A DNA stretch of 64,000 bases from Allacma fusca (taxonomy: Eukaryota > Arthropoda > Collembola > Symphypleona > Sminthuridae): the NCBI GenBank assembly GCA_947179485.1, contig OX359250.1, positions 43,036,600-43,100,599 on the forward strand. The letters are read 5' to 3'. This document shows positions 22,977 to 34,295 of the stretch, piece by piece. Under the pieces are notes generated by a model that worked only from the letters and a program-made list of their open reading frames with translations, had not been told where the DNA came from and did not search any database. Position 1 is the first letter of the stretch, and each line of letters opens with the position of its first letter. Made by a program: the position numbers and the translations under genes.

Positions 22977-23942
22977 TTAGTTTCCCGAACACCAGTTTTG
23001 ATCCTGGCTTGAGGGGTATTGTTTATTGTTTGAATCGTAGAATGTATTGACATGATTGAGTTGATATGTGTTGTGGTCAGGAACTTGCTGGTTGAGTTGT
23101 CTAAATTGTTGCTGAGTTGGAGTGTTGTTTCTTTCTTGGTAGTTGTTATTTGGGTTGGTGTTAAAGTTGTTCATTTCATTTATCCATCGTTTGAAACTAT
23201 AGCAGTGACGTAGCTGATGGGTATTTGTATTGCAGAATGAACAAGTGTGGGATGTAGTTGCAGTTGTTTGGGGAAGTTGAACTGGTATCTGGTCTGTCGT
23301 TATAGGCATAGTTGGAGATAGTGGTTGAATTGTGTTTCTTATTGGACATTCATAAAGTTTCGAAATGTCTGTTGTAGGTTTTTGTAGAAGTGGAGCGTTG
23401 TGGGCTTGGAATTTAGATGTGTAGAATTCTAGTTGTTTTTGGAATTGGGTAATTGTTCCATCAGCACCAAGCTTTAGTTGAATGTTCCAGGTTAGGTCTT
23501 GTGGTAGTCCCTGGTAGAGGTAATCAAGTTTGCAGGAGTCAGTCATTGTGGGGTCCATCCGTTTAAAGATACTTAGTTTTTTATAGATATATTCGCGAAC
23601 GTTATCTGTTTCAGCACGGAATATAGTAGCCAAATTCTCTGCTTTAGCGATTGCTTTATCGTCCTTTTCTGAAAAAGCATTCTGGATTTGTTCTTCGAAT
23701 TCTTTAAAGCGTTGTTGGCAATTAGCAATATTCAAATTCTCGAGAAAAGAATCATTGGAGAAGTTCCACCAATGCAGAGCAGGTCCTGTAAGTAGTGAGT
23801 CCATATTTTCGAATTTCCATTTGTCAGTTAATTTGAAGTGAGCACATCTGTAGTTAAACGACTTCAGCCAAGCAATACATGATGAACGTCCATCATAGAT
23901 TGGAATATTAGAGAAAATCTCGTTAGATAGGAATGAAGTCAT
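22977..23942 (-). CDS. Ty3/Gypsy-type Gag (capsid plus zinc knuckle)
   Basis: 321 aa. Residues about 14-180 have the retrotransposon gag pattern: IPIYDG, AWLKSF, LLTGPALHWW, then QQRFKEFEEQIQNAF and a LDYLYQGLP segment. A CX2CX4HX4C knuckle (CSFCNTNTHQLRHC) lies around residue 235, followed by an Asn/Gln-rich tail. The ATG is four bases past the stop of the preceding 123-aa ORF. Function: structural protein of retrotransposon particles. No pol follows, unlike a complete Gypsy element. Confidence 0.75.
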   Translation of the reverse strand: MTSFLSNEIFSNIPIYDGRSSCIAWLKSFNYRCAHFKLTDKWKFENMDSLLTGPALHWWNFSNDSFLENLNIANCQQRFKEFEEQIQNAFSEKDDKAIAKAENLATIFRAETDNVREYIYKKLSIFKRMDPTMTDSCKLDYLYQGLPQDLTWNIQLKLGADGTITQFQKQLEFYTSKFQAHNAPLLQKPTTDISKLYECPIRNTIQPLSPTMPITTDQIPVQLPQTTATTSHTCSFCNTNTHQLRHCYSFKRWINEMNNFNTNPNNNYQERNNTPTQQQFRQLNQQVPDHNTYQLNHVNTFYDSNNKQYPSSQDQNWCSGN

Positions 23943-23945
23943 GAT

Positions 23946-24317
23946 TTAGTATCGGTGCATCCACTCTAAACCGTCAGGATCAGTTAATTCGATATTTGGT
24001 AGTATTGGATTATTAATGAAATCTTGAATGGTGTGTTGTTGATAGGTAACAGAAATGTTTGTCAATTGTTCGTAAGCGGAAGAGGTATTGATAGCTAATA
24101 GAATGGTAACAATATTTTCTTCGTAATTTGAGTAATAAATAGTGTTGGTAATGGGTACGTGAATATTGATTTCTAAAGATGGATCAGTTGGTAAGTTGTA
24201 TTGCTTTAGTAGTAAATCAGAATAATGATATTCGTCTGGTGAAATGTAAGCGATAATGTTAATAAGAACCATGGGGTAAACTCGGCAGTGAGATAACCAG
24301 GTCGCAGCGACTTCCAC
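23946..24317 (-). CDS. 123-aa ORF upstream of gag in the LTR element
   Basis: Begins MEVAATWLSHCRVYPM, is acidic to neutral with several Tyr/Asn-rich stretches, and ends GLEWMHRY just before the gag ATG. I recognise no domain. Its position and tight spacing suggest it is the N-terminal part of gag or a small accessory ORF translated before it. It could be non-functional. Confidence 0.4.
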   Translation of the reverse strand: MEVAATWLSHCRVYPMVLINIIAYISPDEYHYSDLLLKQYNLPTDPSLEINIHVPITNTIYYSNYEENIVTILLAINTSSAYEQLTNISVTYQQHTIQDFINNPILPNIELTDPDGLEWMHRY

Positions 24318-24339
24318 ACTATTTTTCTAAGTTTCTACA

Positions 24340-24640
24340 ATTTTAGAAAAAATTGGGCAGGGGTTCCCCCTAAATTTGCACTTTGATCTAAATTATTCGA
24401 AGTCTTTAGAATTTTAAAAAAATTTGGGCAGGGGTTCCCCCTAAATTTGCACTTTCTCAGATTCCGGTAGTGCTATTACTAGCAAACTGTAGTCTTGACT
24501 AATACTTCGGTAGTGCTATTACTAGCAAACCGTAGTCTTGACTAATACTTCGGTAGTGCTATTACTAGCAAACCTTTGTATTTCACAGTATTACTCCGGT
24601 AGTGGTGTTTAAACCAAACCGTAGAGTTAATTATAGATAT
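24340..24640. repeat. Tandem repeats in the leader of the gag-only element
   Basis: Two copies of an ~80-bp unit (GGGCAGGGGTTCCCCCTAAA, at about 24355 and 24427), then three copies at 43-bp spacing of GGTAGTGCTATTACTAGCAA (24466, 24509, 24552) and a decayed fourth. They lie between the 5' LTR and gag, where packaging or translation signals are usual. Confidence 0.85.
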
Positions 24641-24930
24641 GAAAGTGAATAAAAAACACTCGTTGTTGCCCGTGATAAAATGTATCGCCCGTGTTACTGT
24701 GTAATTGCAATTAATTAATTGCCACTTGAATGTGTTTGTGTGAGTATAGCTCGGTAGGATATAAATATCAACCGTTGCTATAAAGAGCAAAGAAATGTGT
24801 AAAAAACTGGATAGAATAGTCTCTCCGTGGGTGAGGAGGAGGTGGGGATCACTGTGTAAGAACTAAAAAAGCACTGTAAAAATTGAGCACAATTACCAAA
24901 ATGAGAGGATCAGTCACGAACTCGGCGCCT

Positions 24931-25207
24931 TCTAAAAACACTAAAAATGTGTAATGTAAGGTTAGCGATAGTGTAGGGTGACTCACTGGCGTAGCACAAA
25001 GATAGGTCAAGCTATGTCAAGAGTGAAGCCTGGAATGACCTCCCTTAATTTATTCAACAGAATAGATGGTAGTCGTTTAGTTAGGTAAGCATAGTGTAGT
25101 AAGCATTGGTTAATATCTTTCGTAATATTATAATTCATTATTTCTAAAACTAGTAATAATTGTTTGACTCAAAAATAACAACTATGGTTATTCTAATAAT
25201 GTCGTAA

Positions 25208-25209
<2 letters not shown>
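24931..25209 (-). repeat. 5' LTR of the gag-only element
   Basis: 279 bp, matching 21807-22085. On the minus strand it starts TGTTACGACATT and is followed by AGGCGCCGAGTTCGTG. Confidence 0.85.

Positions 25210-25262
<53 letters not shown>
25210..25262. repeat. (TA)n microsatellite
   Basis: About 50 bp of pure TA, directly beyond the gag-only LTR element; the counterpart of the tract at 21535-21806. Confidence 0.97.
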
Positions 25263-25266
<4 letters not shown>

Positions 25267-25305
25267 CGATTAGTAGAAACGATTTGCTGAAGCATAATTT
25301 TTAAG

Positions 25306-26330
25306 CAGAGCTATGCAAAGTACTTGGTCATTGTATTTGGATACTGCGCATCATAAAACCATACACAATGTCGAAGACATAATCACGCTTAGGAGTGGGA
25401 CTGTTCCGGAAGTTTCCAGGATTTTTTGGAATGGTCTGGTCCTTGAGCCTGGACCAGACCATTTGATCTGTTCTCAGTGTAGGACTAGGCCCATAAGTTC
25501 TTTTAGACTGTAGGACCGGAACCATCTGGTCCGTACAAATTGCTGGAACAGGAACATATGTTATGTTCATAATACGATTACAACAAGCAAGCATCTGGCA
25601 ATTTACATAATGTTTTGAATAATTTATTTGATTATTTGAAACAAAGCGTAAAATTGTCAGCAAAACGATAATAAATGAAGCCCCGTAAATTTTAATAATT
25701 ATAATTATATGAATGTGTATATGATTAACAGTTATATATATTATTAATATTATATATATTAATAATGATAATTTTAAAATATTTTCTATTATTTTTACAA
25801 CAGGAATTCTTACAAATGTTACTAACCAATACTAATTATTATTAACGTCTCTTTGTTATTCATCCAGCATGTAGCGTATCGTCTCTCGATCGTACTATCA
25901 CGCTGTACAATCTATTCTACTCGCGGGAATTGGAAATACTTAAAATGGTCATCTATCGAATCTGGTCCGACCATTTGAAATGTTTGCTGGAACGTTCCAA
26001 ATGGTCTGGGCCAAACCAAGGACCAAACATTCTGGTCTGTTCTTTGAGCTGGACCAGGTTTAATTGTTCTATCAAGGTTCTTGGACCAGATACATTTGGT
26101 CCTTTCGTAACCAGGGAACCGATCGGAACAGACCAGAACGGACCAAAATTTCTGGTCCGGACCAGAACAGTCCCATTCCTAAATTCACGCTGGTGAAAAA
26201 TATTTTGAGCCTTGAAAATATTTTGAACACTTCATTTTGAATGTTCTTACATATGCTTGAAAGTAAGTAAATGCCAAATACATTTGTACTAACATGCTTT
26301 AAATATACTATCAAGTAACCCTCGCCCCAT
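25306..26330. mobile_element. Truncated AAAATAC-family hAT-like element
   Basis: Starts CAGAGCTATGCAAAGTAC like 47141-48050 and, after an 794-bp insertion, continues at about 26191-26320 with sequence matching 47836-47930 (GTAAGTAAATGCCAAATAC). The right terminus is lost. Confidence 0.65.
25389..26182. mobile_element. hAT-like element, TGGTCC word family, nested
   Basis: Starts TTAGGAGTGGGACTGTTC and ends GAACAGTCCCATTCCTAA. The flanks AATCACGC and ATTCACGC match at seven of eight bases. Arms consist of TCTGGTCC/GGACCAGA words. It is inserted in the AAAATAC-family fragment. Confidence 0.8.
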
Positions 26331-26420
26331 GCCCACTCGGGATAGGAATGAAAATTTGCGGGAGCTGAGGTACCTGGCCCAATGTCCCAGCGAGACCAAA
26401 AGTATGCCATCTCGCCCTGG

Positions 26421-28158
26421 TAGTGGTCGGATCGGTTCAGTTCAAAACTGAATATTTTCAGTTCAGTTCAGTTCAGTTTGGTTCATGCAATTTCGGTTCA
26501 GTTCAAGCTGTAAATCAAACAAATCGGTTCAGTTCAGCTACCGAACCGAACTGAACTGAAACGAGTGAACTGATTTTTACTGGTTCACAGAAGCTCGCTG
26601 TTCCACAGAAGTACAACGCGTCATTTCAAACTTTCATTACTACATTTTGTTAAAACCAACGGTCAGCCTATGCACACGGGTCCATGATCTTTATCGTCAC
26701 CATTTGAGTTCTCTCTTACTAATAGTAAAGCACATTCACGTTACCATTTCGTATCCATTCTTGAAGAATACGACTGACCTAGCTACACAGTTTTTACCAT
26801 CCAGTTCAATACACATTATTTACGGGGATACGAAGTATTGTTTACCCCAGACCCAGACGATGGTACGTTTTTAATCACAAAACTATTTTTTATGTTTTTA
26901 CTTGTTCCAGTCAAGTTCTTGGTTATTGTGATGCTTAGCGGGATATGATGAATTGTACCCGCTTGAATCTACTGAAAACATTTATGATAAATAAATCATT
27001 ATTTTCATAATCGAAATTTTATTTTAATTAAGGCTGACAGCATGCTTGCAACAAGTTCATTCAGTGAACTAGTTCCTGAACTGAACTTTTCAAAATATTA
27101 TATACGTTTTGAGTGAACATGAATGAACGGAAATATATTAATAGAGTACATGCCTGAACGTGAACTGAATTATTTTCCCCTTTGAATGAACTTGAATTAT
27201 TAACGATAAGTTTAGCAAATCGCTGAACTGAACTTAGTTGAACTTCAGGAAATATTAGAACATGTAGTAATAGATATTTTATTTGACATATTGACTCCAT
27301 ATTTCCACCTGCAAATACCACGAAATCATCGTGTTTTTTGTCTCAGATGTGCTTTTATTATGTGTACTAAGCGATTCGTCTTGGAAATCCCAAGTGCATG
27401 AACTAGACAGGTATAATTGCTGCAAAGTGAATGTCCAAGAAAATCCCACCTCAAAGTGATTTGTGATGAAATCCGAATTTTATCAAAACTAGTGTTTAAA
27501 AATGGGGCAGTAAATTATATTCTGTGTTTAGTTTACCTAAGAATATAAACTAAAAGTATACCAGACAAGGAATTTATTTTTTCTGCAATGCCGAAACTGG
27601 GATTTGTTATCCCTTAATATTCGTAAATACTCGATTAAATATTAGCTATATTATATATAAATTATTGGCTTAAATACAGAATTTATTACATCATTATTAA
27701 AATGAGCTGAACTGAACGAATAACTGGTTTACCTGAACTTGAATTGAACTGATATAATTGCAAAATTAATTTGAACTGAACTGAATGAGCGGTAAAAATA
27801 ATAGTAACGAACTTGAGAGAACGTCATATTTGTATTTGTACAGTGAACTGAGTTGGAATGAATGTGTTTGTAATCCATGGAGTATTGAGTTGAACTTGAA
27901 TTGAATTTTACCACGAAGTTGCAAGCATGGCTGACAGTATATTTTAATTCCTCCATACATATTCCAACCCAACCATTGTAGTTCCAATGGCGCCGTGAAC
28001 CATTTTATAATCAGTTCAGTTCAGTTTGCAGAGGAAACCAAACTGAACGGAACTGATACGCTGCAAATTGAACTGAAAATTTCAGTTTCGATTCAATTCA
28101 CTTTGTGAACCAAACCAAACTGAAATGTGTGAACCAAACTGAACCGATCCGACCACTA
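26421..28158. mobile_element. hAT-like element, CAGTT word family (copy 1)
   Basis: Starts TAGTGGTCGGATCGGTTCAG and ends with its inverse CCGATCCGACCACTA, flanked by CGCCCTGG (26413-26420 and 28159-28166). The arms are GTTCAGTTCA/TGAACTGAAC arrays around a unique 1.4-kb centre without coding signal. It shares AGTGGTCGGA ends with 17104-18060. Confidence 0.9.
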
Positions 28159-28160
28159 CG

Positions 28161-28392
28161 CCCTGGTTTGCGCGGGGAAATCCCACAGAAGTTTTAAATT
28201 CTAATTTGTGAACAAAGGGTCCCCCAAAATGTGTAATTCATAGTAAATAAATAAAATAGGATCGACTTTCGAAAACGAAAATTTCTTATGGGATTTAACA
28301 TTGGAAAATTTAGGTGGGACCCTTTGCTCGTAAATTTAGAATTACAGCGCAGAGTTTAAAACTTCTGTGCGATTTCCCAGCCCAAACCACGG
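28161..28392. mobile_element. Palindromic ~230-bp MITE (copy 1)
   Basis: Inverted arms: CCCTGGTTTG...GGGAAATCCCACAGAAGTT on the left and the reverse of AACTTCTGTGCGATTTCCCA...CAAACCACGG on the right. The CAGTT element inserted at its left edge. The target duplication is not resolved. Confidence 0.65.
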
Positions 28393-28583
28393 CAGTGTGA
28401 AGCTGAAGTAATTTTCCAGTTAATTATAACAAAAAACGAGTCATTCCCATTTAACAAGCAGCTGTGAAAGACAGTCGGAAATGCAAAGGAATCAACCCCA
28501 GTCCGAGGATGCGACTATTTGCAATGCATGTGGTTGAATTTCACTTGTGTTTTCAGTCGGCCTACAATCCCATCACAGTATAA

Positions 28584-29464
28584 CGTGTTCGGAGAAAACT
28601 CCGCCGGGGATTTTTACGCCGGGATTTGTACGCCGTGAAAACTTCGCGGGAGTTATTTACACCAGGGTGGAGATTATTACGCGGAGAAAATTCCGCCGGA
28701 GATTTTTACGCCACGTGAGAGAAATTTACCCAGAGAAAATTACTTCGGAGATTATTACGCTGCATTTTAAACTACATCCGGGAAAAACAATATAACTGTC
28801 AAGGGTAATATTTTCAGTAGAATATTGTTAGACACTGCCAGTACAAATCGTGCTAGCGAATTCTGAAATTCCAAGTGAGAGGAAATTCTGATGGAGATTT
28901 TTACGCGGAGTAATTATTAGTTGGATGTCATGAATTTTATTGTTATACAAATGTGTTTTCGAAACAGTAGTCATAAAATGCACTTGGTAGCATACAACCA
29001 AACGTATGATGCCAGCATCGATAAACGAGTACAGTAACGAGTCGATAAATATAAATGTAATCCTGGGCTTAAATTTAATTGTTGAAGTCATCTCATCTTT
29101 GACCATCTCATCTTTTATATTTTTATTTATATTTATATATTTATTATATATCAACATTTATTTATTGTGGTACCCAATCATTATGGTTGGTATTATGAAT
29201 TTAAAGAATTCGCTAGCACAATTAGTACTGGCAGTGTCTCACTATATTCTATTGAAAATATTAACCTTGGCAGTTAAATTGTTTTTTCCGGATGTAATTT
29301 AAAATGCAGCGTAATAATCTCCGGCGGAATTTTCTCCGCGAAAGAATCTCCGCGAAAGAATCTCCGCGTAATAATCTCCACCCTGGTGTAATAATCTCCC
29401 GCGTAGTTTTCTCTGCGTAAATGACTCCGCGTAAAAATCCCCAGCGGAGTTTCCTCGTAACTCC
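28584..29464. mobile_element. 8-bp-TSD foldback element, CTCCGC words (copy 1)
   Basis: CAGTATAA on both sides (28576-28583, 29465-29472). The ends read CGTGTTCGGAGAAAACTCCG and, inward from the right, GGAGTTACGAGGAAACTCCG. Arms carry GGAGATTTTTACGC/GCGTAATAATCTCC words. A second inner inverted repeat pairs 28801-28867 with 29208-29272. Termini resemble those of 55174-55838. Confidence 0.85.
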
Positions 29465-29797
29465 CAGTATAAAGTATAGTTACTTTATAAGAGCATCTCA
29501 TTTCGTCGCTTTAGTAAATTACTCTTAAACTGGATGTTGTGCCAAAGGACAGGGAATGCTAACTTTTTGTCATGTATAAAGAGAGCAGTACAGTTTCAAG
29601 CAGTGATGCTGGAAGTATAATATATAGATATACAGAATGTACATTACACCGTCCAACAACATCTCGCTAAGCGTGAAAGTTAAACTTTTAATATTTAACA
29701 GTGTTATTATATAGAGCTGGCACTGTAAATTCAAAGCATACAACTATATTTGACAATCACCGTGAATTAGATGCCCACGTTAAAATGTCATACACTT

Positions 29798-29972
29798 TGA
29801 AACGATGATGTTTTAAGTCCTTTAATTACTTCTATAATTAGGTGATGCACTAATGTCTCTTAATGATAATTATGAATGTTTGTGGGGTGAGAGCACTCAC
29901 TCTCGGCTATGAGAGGTTGACTCGTGAGAGTCTTACGGGTTGGGGATTTAGCAACTAAAACCAACACTCAGC
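29798..29972 (-). mobile_element. Fragment of the Gypsy LTR at the duplication junction
   Basis: Matches the first 174 plus-strand bases of the LTR at 33417, starting TGAAACGATGATG and stopping after CAACACTCAG. It is a product of the tandem duplication, not of a separate insertion. Confidence 0.95.
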
Positions 29973-30039
29973 ATTTGCGGGAGCTGAGGTACCTGGCCCA
30001 ATGTCCCAGCGAGACCAAAAGTATGCCATCTCGCCCTGG

Positions 30040-31777
30040 TAGTGGTCGGATCGGTTCAGTTCAAAACTGAATATTTTCAGTTCAGTTCAGTTCAGTTTGG
30101 TTCATGCAATTTCGGTTCAGTTCAAGCTGTAAATCAAACAAATCGGTTCAGTTCAGCTACCGAACCGAACTGAACTGAAACGAGTGAACTGATTTTTACT
30201 GGTTCACAGAAGCTCGCTGTTCCACAGAAGTACAACGCGTCATTTCAAACTTTCATTACTACATTTTGTTAAAACCAACGGTCAGCCTATGCACACGGGT
30301 CCATGATCTTTATCGTCACCATTTGAGTTCTCTCTTACTAATAGTAAAGCACATTCACGTTACCATTTCGTATCCATTCTTGAAGAATACGACTGACCTA
30401 GCTACACAGTTTTTACCATCCAGTTCAATACACATTATTTACGGGGATACGAAGTATTGTTTACCCCAGACCCAGACGATGGTACGTTTTTAATCACAAA
30501 ACTATTTTTTATGTTTTTACTTGTTCCAGTCAAGTTCTTGGTTATTGTGATGCTTAGCGGGATATGATGAATTGTACCCGCTTGAATCTACTGAAAACAT
30601 TTATGATAAATAAATCATTATTTTCATAATCGAAATTTTATTTTAATTAAGGCTGACAGCATGCTTGCAACAAGTTCATTCAGTGAACTAGTTCCTGAAC
30701 TGAACTTTTCAAAATATTATATACGTTTTGAGTGAACATGAATGAACGGAAATATATTAATAGAGTACATGCCTGAACGTGAACTGAATTATTTTCCCCT
30801 TTGAATGAACTTGAATTATTAACGATAAGTTTAGCAAATCGCTGAACTGAACTTAGTTGAACTTCAGGAAATATTAGAACATGTAGTAATAGATATTTTA
30901 TTTGACATATTGACTCCATATTTCCACCTGCAAATACCACGAAATCATCGTGTTTTTTGTCTCAGATGTGCTTTTATTATGTGTACTAAGCGATTCGTCT
31001 TGGAAATCCCAAGTGCATGAACTAGACAGGTATAATTGCTGCAAAGTGAATGTCCAAGAAAATCCCACCTCAAAGTGATTTGTGATGAAATCCGAATTTT
31101 ATCAAAACTAGTGTTTAAAAATGGGGCAGTAAATTATATTCTGTGTTTAGTTTACCTAAGAATATAAACTAAAAGTATACCAGACAAGGAATTTATTTTT
31201 TCTGCAATGCCGAAACTGGGATTTGTTATCCCTTAATATTCGTAAATACTCGATTAAATATTAGCTATATTATATATAAATTATTGGCTTAAATACAGAA
31301 TTTATTACATCATTATTAAAATGAGCTGAACTGAACGAATAACTGGTTTACCTGAACTTGAATTGAACTGATATAATTGCAAAATTAATTTGAACTGAAC
31401 TGAATGAGCGGTAAAAATAATAGTAACGAACTTGAGAGAACGTCATATTTGTATTTGTACAGTGAACTGAGTTGGAATGAATGTGTTTGTAATCCATGGA
31501 GTATTGAGTTGAACTTGAATTGAATTTTACCACGAAGTTGCAAGCATGGCTGACAGTATATTTTAATTCCTCCATACATATTCCAACCCAACCATTGTAG
31601 TTCCAATGGCGCCGTGAACCATTTTATAATCAGTTCAGTTCAGTTTGCAGAGGAAACCAAACTGAACGGAACTGATACGCTGCAAATTGAACTGAAAATT
31701 TCAGTTTCGATTCAATTCACTTTGTGAACCAAACCAAACTGAAATGTGTGAACCAAACTGAACCGATCCGACCACTA
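30040..31777. mobile_element. hAT-like element, CAGTT word family (copy 2)
   Basis: Same element and target duplication (CGCCCTGG at 30032-30039 and 31778-31785) as 26421-28158, copied by the tandem duplication. Confidence 0.9.
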
Positions 31778-31779
31778 CG

Positions 31780-32011
31780 CCCTGGTTTGCGCGGGGAAAT
31801 CCCACAGAAGTTTTAAATTCTAATTTGTGAACAAAGGGTCCCCCAAAATGTGTAATTCATAGTAAATAAATAAAATAGGATCGACTTTCGAAAACGAAAA
31901 TTTCTTATGGGATTTAACATTGGAAAATTTAGGTGGGACCCTTTGCTCGTAAATTTAGAATTACAGCGCAGAGTTTAAAACTTCTGTGCGATTTCCCAGC
32001 CCAAACCACGG
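31780..32011. mobile_element. Palindromic ~230-bp MITE (copy 2)
   Basis: Copy of 28161-28392 within duplication unit 2. Confidence 0.65.
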
Positions 32012-32202
32012 CAGTGTGAAGCTGAAGTAATTTTCCAGTTAATTATAACAAAAAACGAGTCATTCCCATTTAACAAGCAGCTGTGAAAGACAGTCGGAAA
32101 TGCAAAGGAATCAACCCCAGTCCGAGGATGCGACTATTTGCAATGCATGTGGTTGAATTTCACTTGTGTTTTCAGTCGGCCTACAATCCCATCACAGTAT
32201 AA

Positions 32203-33083
32203 CGTGTTCGGAGAAAACTCCGCCGGGGATTTTTACGCCGGGATTTGTACGCCGTGAAAACTTCGCGGGAGTTATTTACACCAGGGTGGAGATTATTACG
32301 CGGAGAAAATTCCGCCGGAGATTTTTACGCCACGTGAGAGAAATTTACCCAGAGAAAATTACTTCGGAGATTATTACGCTGCATTTTAAACTACATCCGG
32401 GAAAAACAATATAACTGTCAAGGGTAATATTTTCAGTAGAATATTGTTAGACACTGCCAGTACAAATCGTGCTAGCGAATTCTGAAATTCCAAGTGAGAG
32501 GAAATTCTGATGGAGATTTTTACGCGGAGTAATTATTAGTTGGATGTCATGAATTTTATTGTTATACAAATGTGTTTTCGAAACAGTAGTCATAAAATGC
32601 ACTTGGTAGCATACAACCAAACGTATGATGCCAGCATCGATAAACGAGTACAGTAACGAGTCGATAAATATAAATGTAATCCTGGGCTTAAATTTAATTG
32701 TTGAAGTCATCTCATCTTTGACCATCTCATCTTTTATATTTTTATTTATATTTATATATTTATTATATATCAACATTTATTTATTGTGGTACCCAATCAT
32801 TATGGTTGGTATTATGAATTTAAAGAATTCGCTAGCACAATTAGTACTGGCAGTGTCTCACTATATTCTATTGAAAATATTAACCTTGGCAGTTAAATTG
32901 TTTTTTCCGGATGTAATTTAAAATGCAGCGTAATAATCTCCGGCGGAATTTTCTCCGCGAAAGAATCTCCGCGAAAGAATCTCCGCGTAATAATCTCCAC
33001 CCTGGTGTAATAATCTCCCGCGTAGTTTTCTCTGCGTAAATGACTCCGCGTAAAAATCCCCAGCGGAGTTTCCTCGTAACTCC
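32203..33083. mobile_element. 8-bp-TSD foldback element, CTCCGC words (copy 2)
   Basis: Copy of 28584-29464 within duplication unit 2, with the same CAGTATAA flanks. Confidence 0.85.
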
Positions 33084-33416
33084 CAGTATAAAGTATAGTT
33101 ACTTTATAAGAGCATCTCATTTCGTCGCTTTAGTAAATTACTCTTAAACTGGATGTTGTGCCAAAGGACAGGGAATGCTAACTTTTTGTCATGTATAAAG
33201 AGAGCAGTACAGTTTCAAGCAGTGATGCTGGAAGTATAATATATAGATATACAGAATGTACATTACACCGTCCAACAACATCTCGCTAAGCGTGAAAGTT
33301 AAACTTTTAATATTTAACAGTGTTATTATATAGAGCTGGCACTGTAAATTCAAAGCATACAACTATATTTGACAATCACCGTGAATTAGATGCCCACGTT
33401 AAAATGTCATACACTT

Positions 33417-34002
33417 TGAAACGATGATGTTTTAAGTCCTTTAATTACTTCTATAATTAGGTGATGCACTAATGTCTCTTAATGATAATTATGAATGTTT
33501 GTGGGGTGAGAGCACTCACTCTCGGCTATGAGAGGTTGACTCGTGAGAGTCTTACGGGTTGGGGATTTAGCAACTAAAACCAACACTCAGTATTTGTTCT
33601 TATGTAACTATTTAGGAGATGAATAAATCAGTCCAATCTCTGAGTAGATCACTTGTCCCTTTTACACAACTTTATTTATAAGTTTATCCAATAAAAAAAT
33701 ACATTTTAATTGTCCTTATTAATAATATTCTATAATTAAACTCTCAACCTATTCCTATTTCTCTTAGTCCTTTTCCTAAAAATCCGCTCACTTCCTGAGA
33801 CACTTCCTTCCTCTTTCGTAGCCTATTCCTGTGTCTCCCGAGTCTTAATCCTAACTACTGCTTCCTCATTCTCTCGCTCGTGCCGTCTCTTTTAACGGTC
33901 ACTCGCTCCTTATCTTATCTCTGCTTGCCCCATTCCGGACTCACTCTCATTTTCTAATTCTTACTCTATGATTTTATTTCTATTCTATTTTTATATCTTT
34001 CA
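33417..34002 (-). repeat. 3' LTR of the Gypsy element
   Basis: 586 bp, TG...CA ends. On the minus strand it begins TGAAAGATATAAAAATAG, so a TATA-like sequence lies near the start. Its first 175 plus-strand bases are also part of the tandem duplication. Confidence 0.95.
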
Positions 34003-34005
34003 ATA

Positions 34006-34016
34006 CCCCCTTTCTC
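34006..34016 (-). promoter_or_regulatory. Polypurine tract of the Gypsy element
   Basis: GAGAAAGGGGG on the minus strand, three bases before the 3' LTR start. Confidence 0.7.
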
Positions 34017-34295
34017 AAAGGAAATTTGTCCTCAAATTTCATTTTCAACTCTAAATTAAGTTCATATTACATAAGTAAATTATTTTGAAAATAAAAAAAA
34101 TATTTAGATAGCTTAACAACATATGCCTATTTTAAAGGGCTTATTAAATAAGTCACTGTTACCTAATTTAAGACATTAAATTCATCATCTTTAAATATTA
34201 GGACAGAATGCATAACAATTCATAAAACGATAATTCATAGCTTAGAAAACAATCATCACTAAAATTTACAACTGTACACTCTTACTACATTACTT

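Larger units (their letters stand above)
21807..25209 (-). mobile_element. Gag-only LTR retrotransposon (Gypsy-type gag)
   Basis: Two 279-bp LTRs (21807-22085 and 24931-25209) read the same by eye apart from the terminal base at TG/TC. On the minus strand the LTR starts TGTTACGAC. A purine tract GGGAAGGAGAAG lies directly before the 3' LTR (22086-22097). After the 5' LTR comes AGGCGCCGAGTTCGTG, a possible but atypical primer site. The interior codes only gag-like ORFs; no protease, RT or integrase is present. The element is 3.4 kb and probably depends on a partner for enzymes. Because it sits in a TA tract, its target duplication cannot be resolved. Confidence 0.85.
26354..29972. repeat. 3,619-bp tandem duplication, unit 1
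   Basis: Every base I compared matches unit 2 (29973-33591). The unit contains a GAACTGAA-family element, a palindromic MITE, an element with CAGTATAA target duplication and the first 175 bp of the Gypsy LTR. Unit 1 ends inside that LTR and is joined directly to the start of unit 2. Confidence 0.95.
29973..33591. repeat. 3,619-bp tandem duplication, unit 2
   Basis: Second copy of 26354-29972; here the LTR continues past the breakpoint into the complete Gypsy element. ATTTG is shared at both breakpoint sides. Confidence 0.95.
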
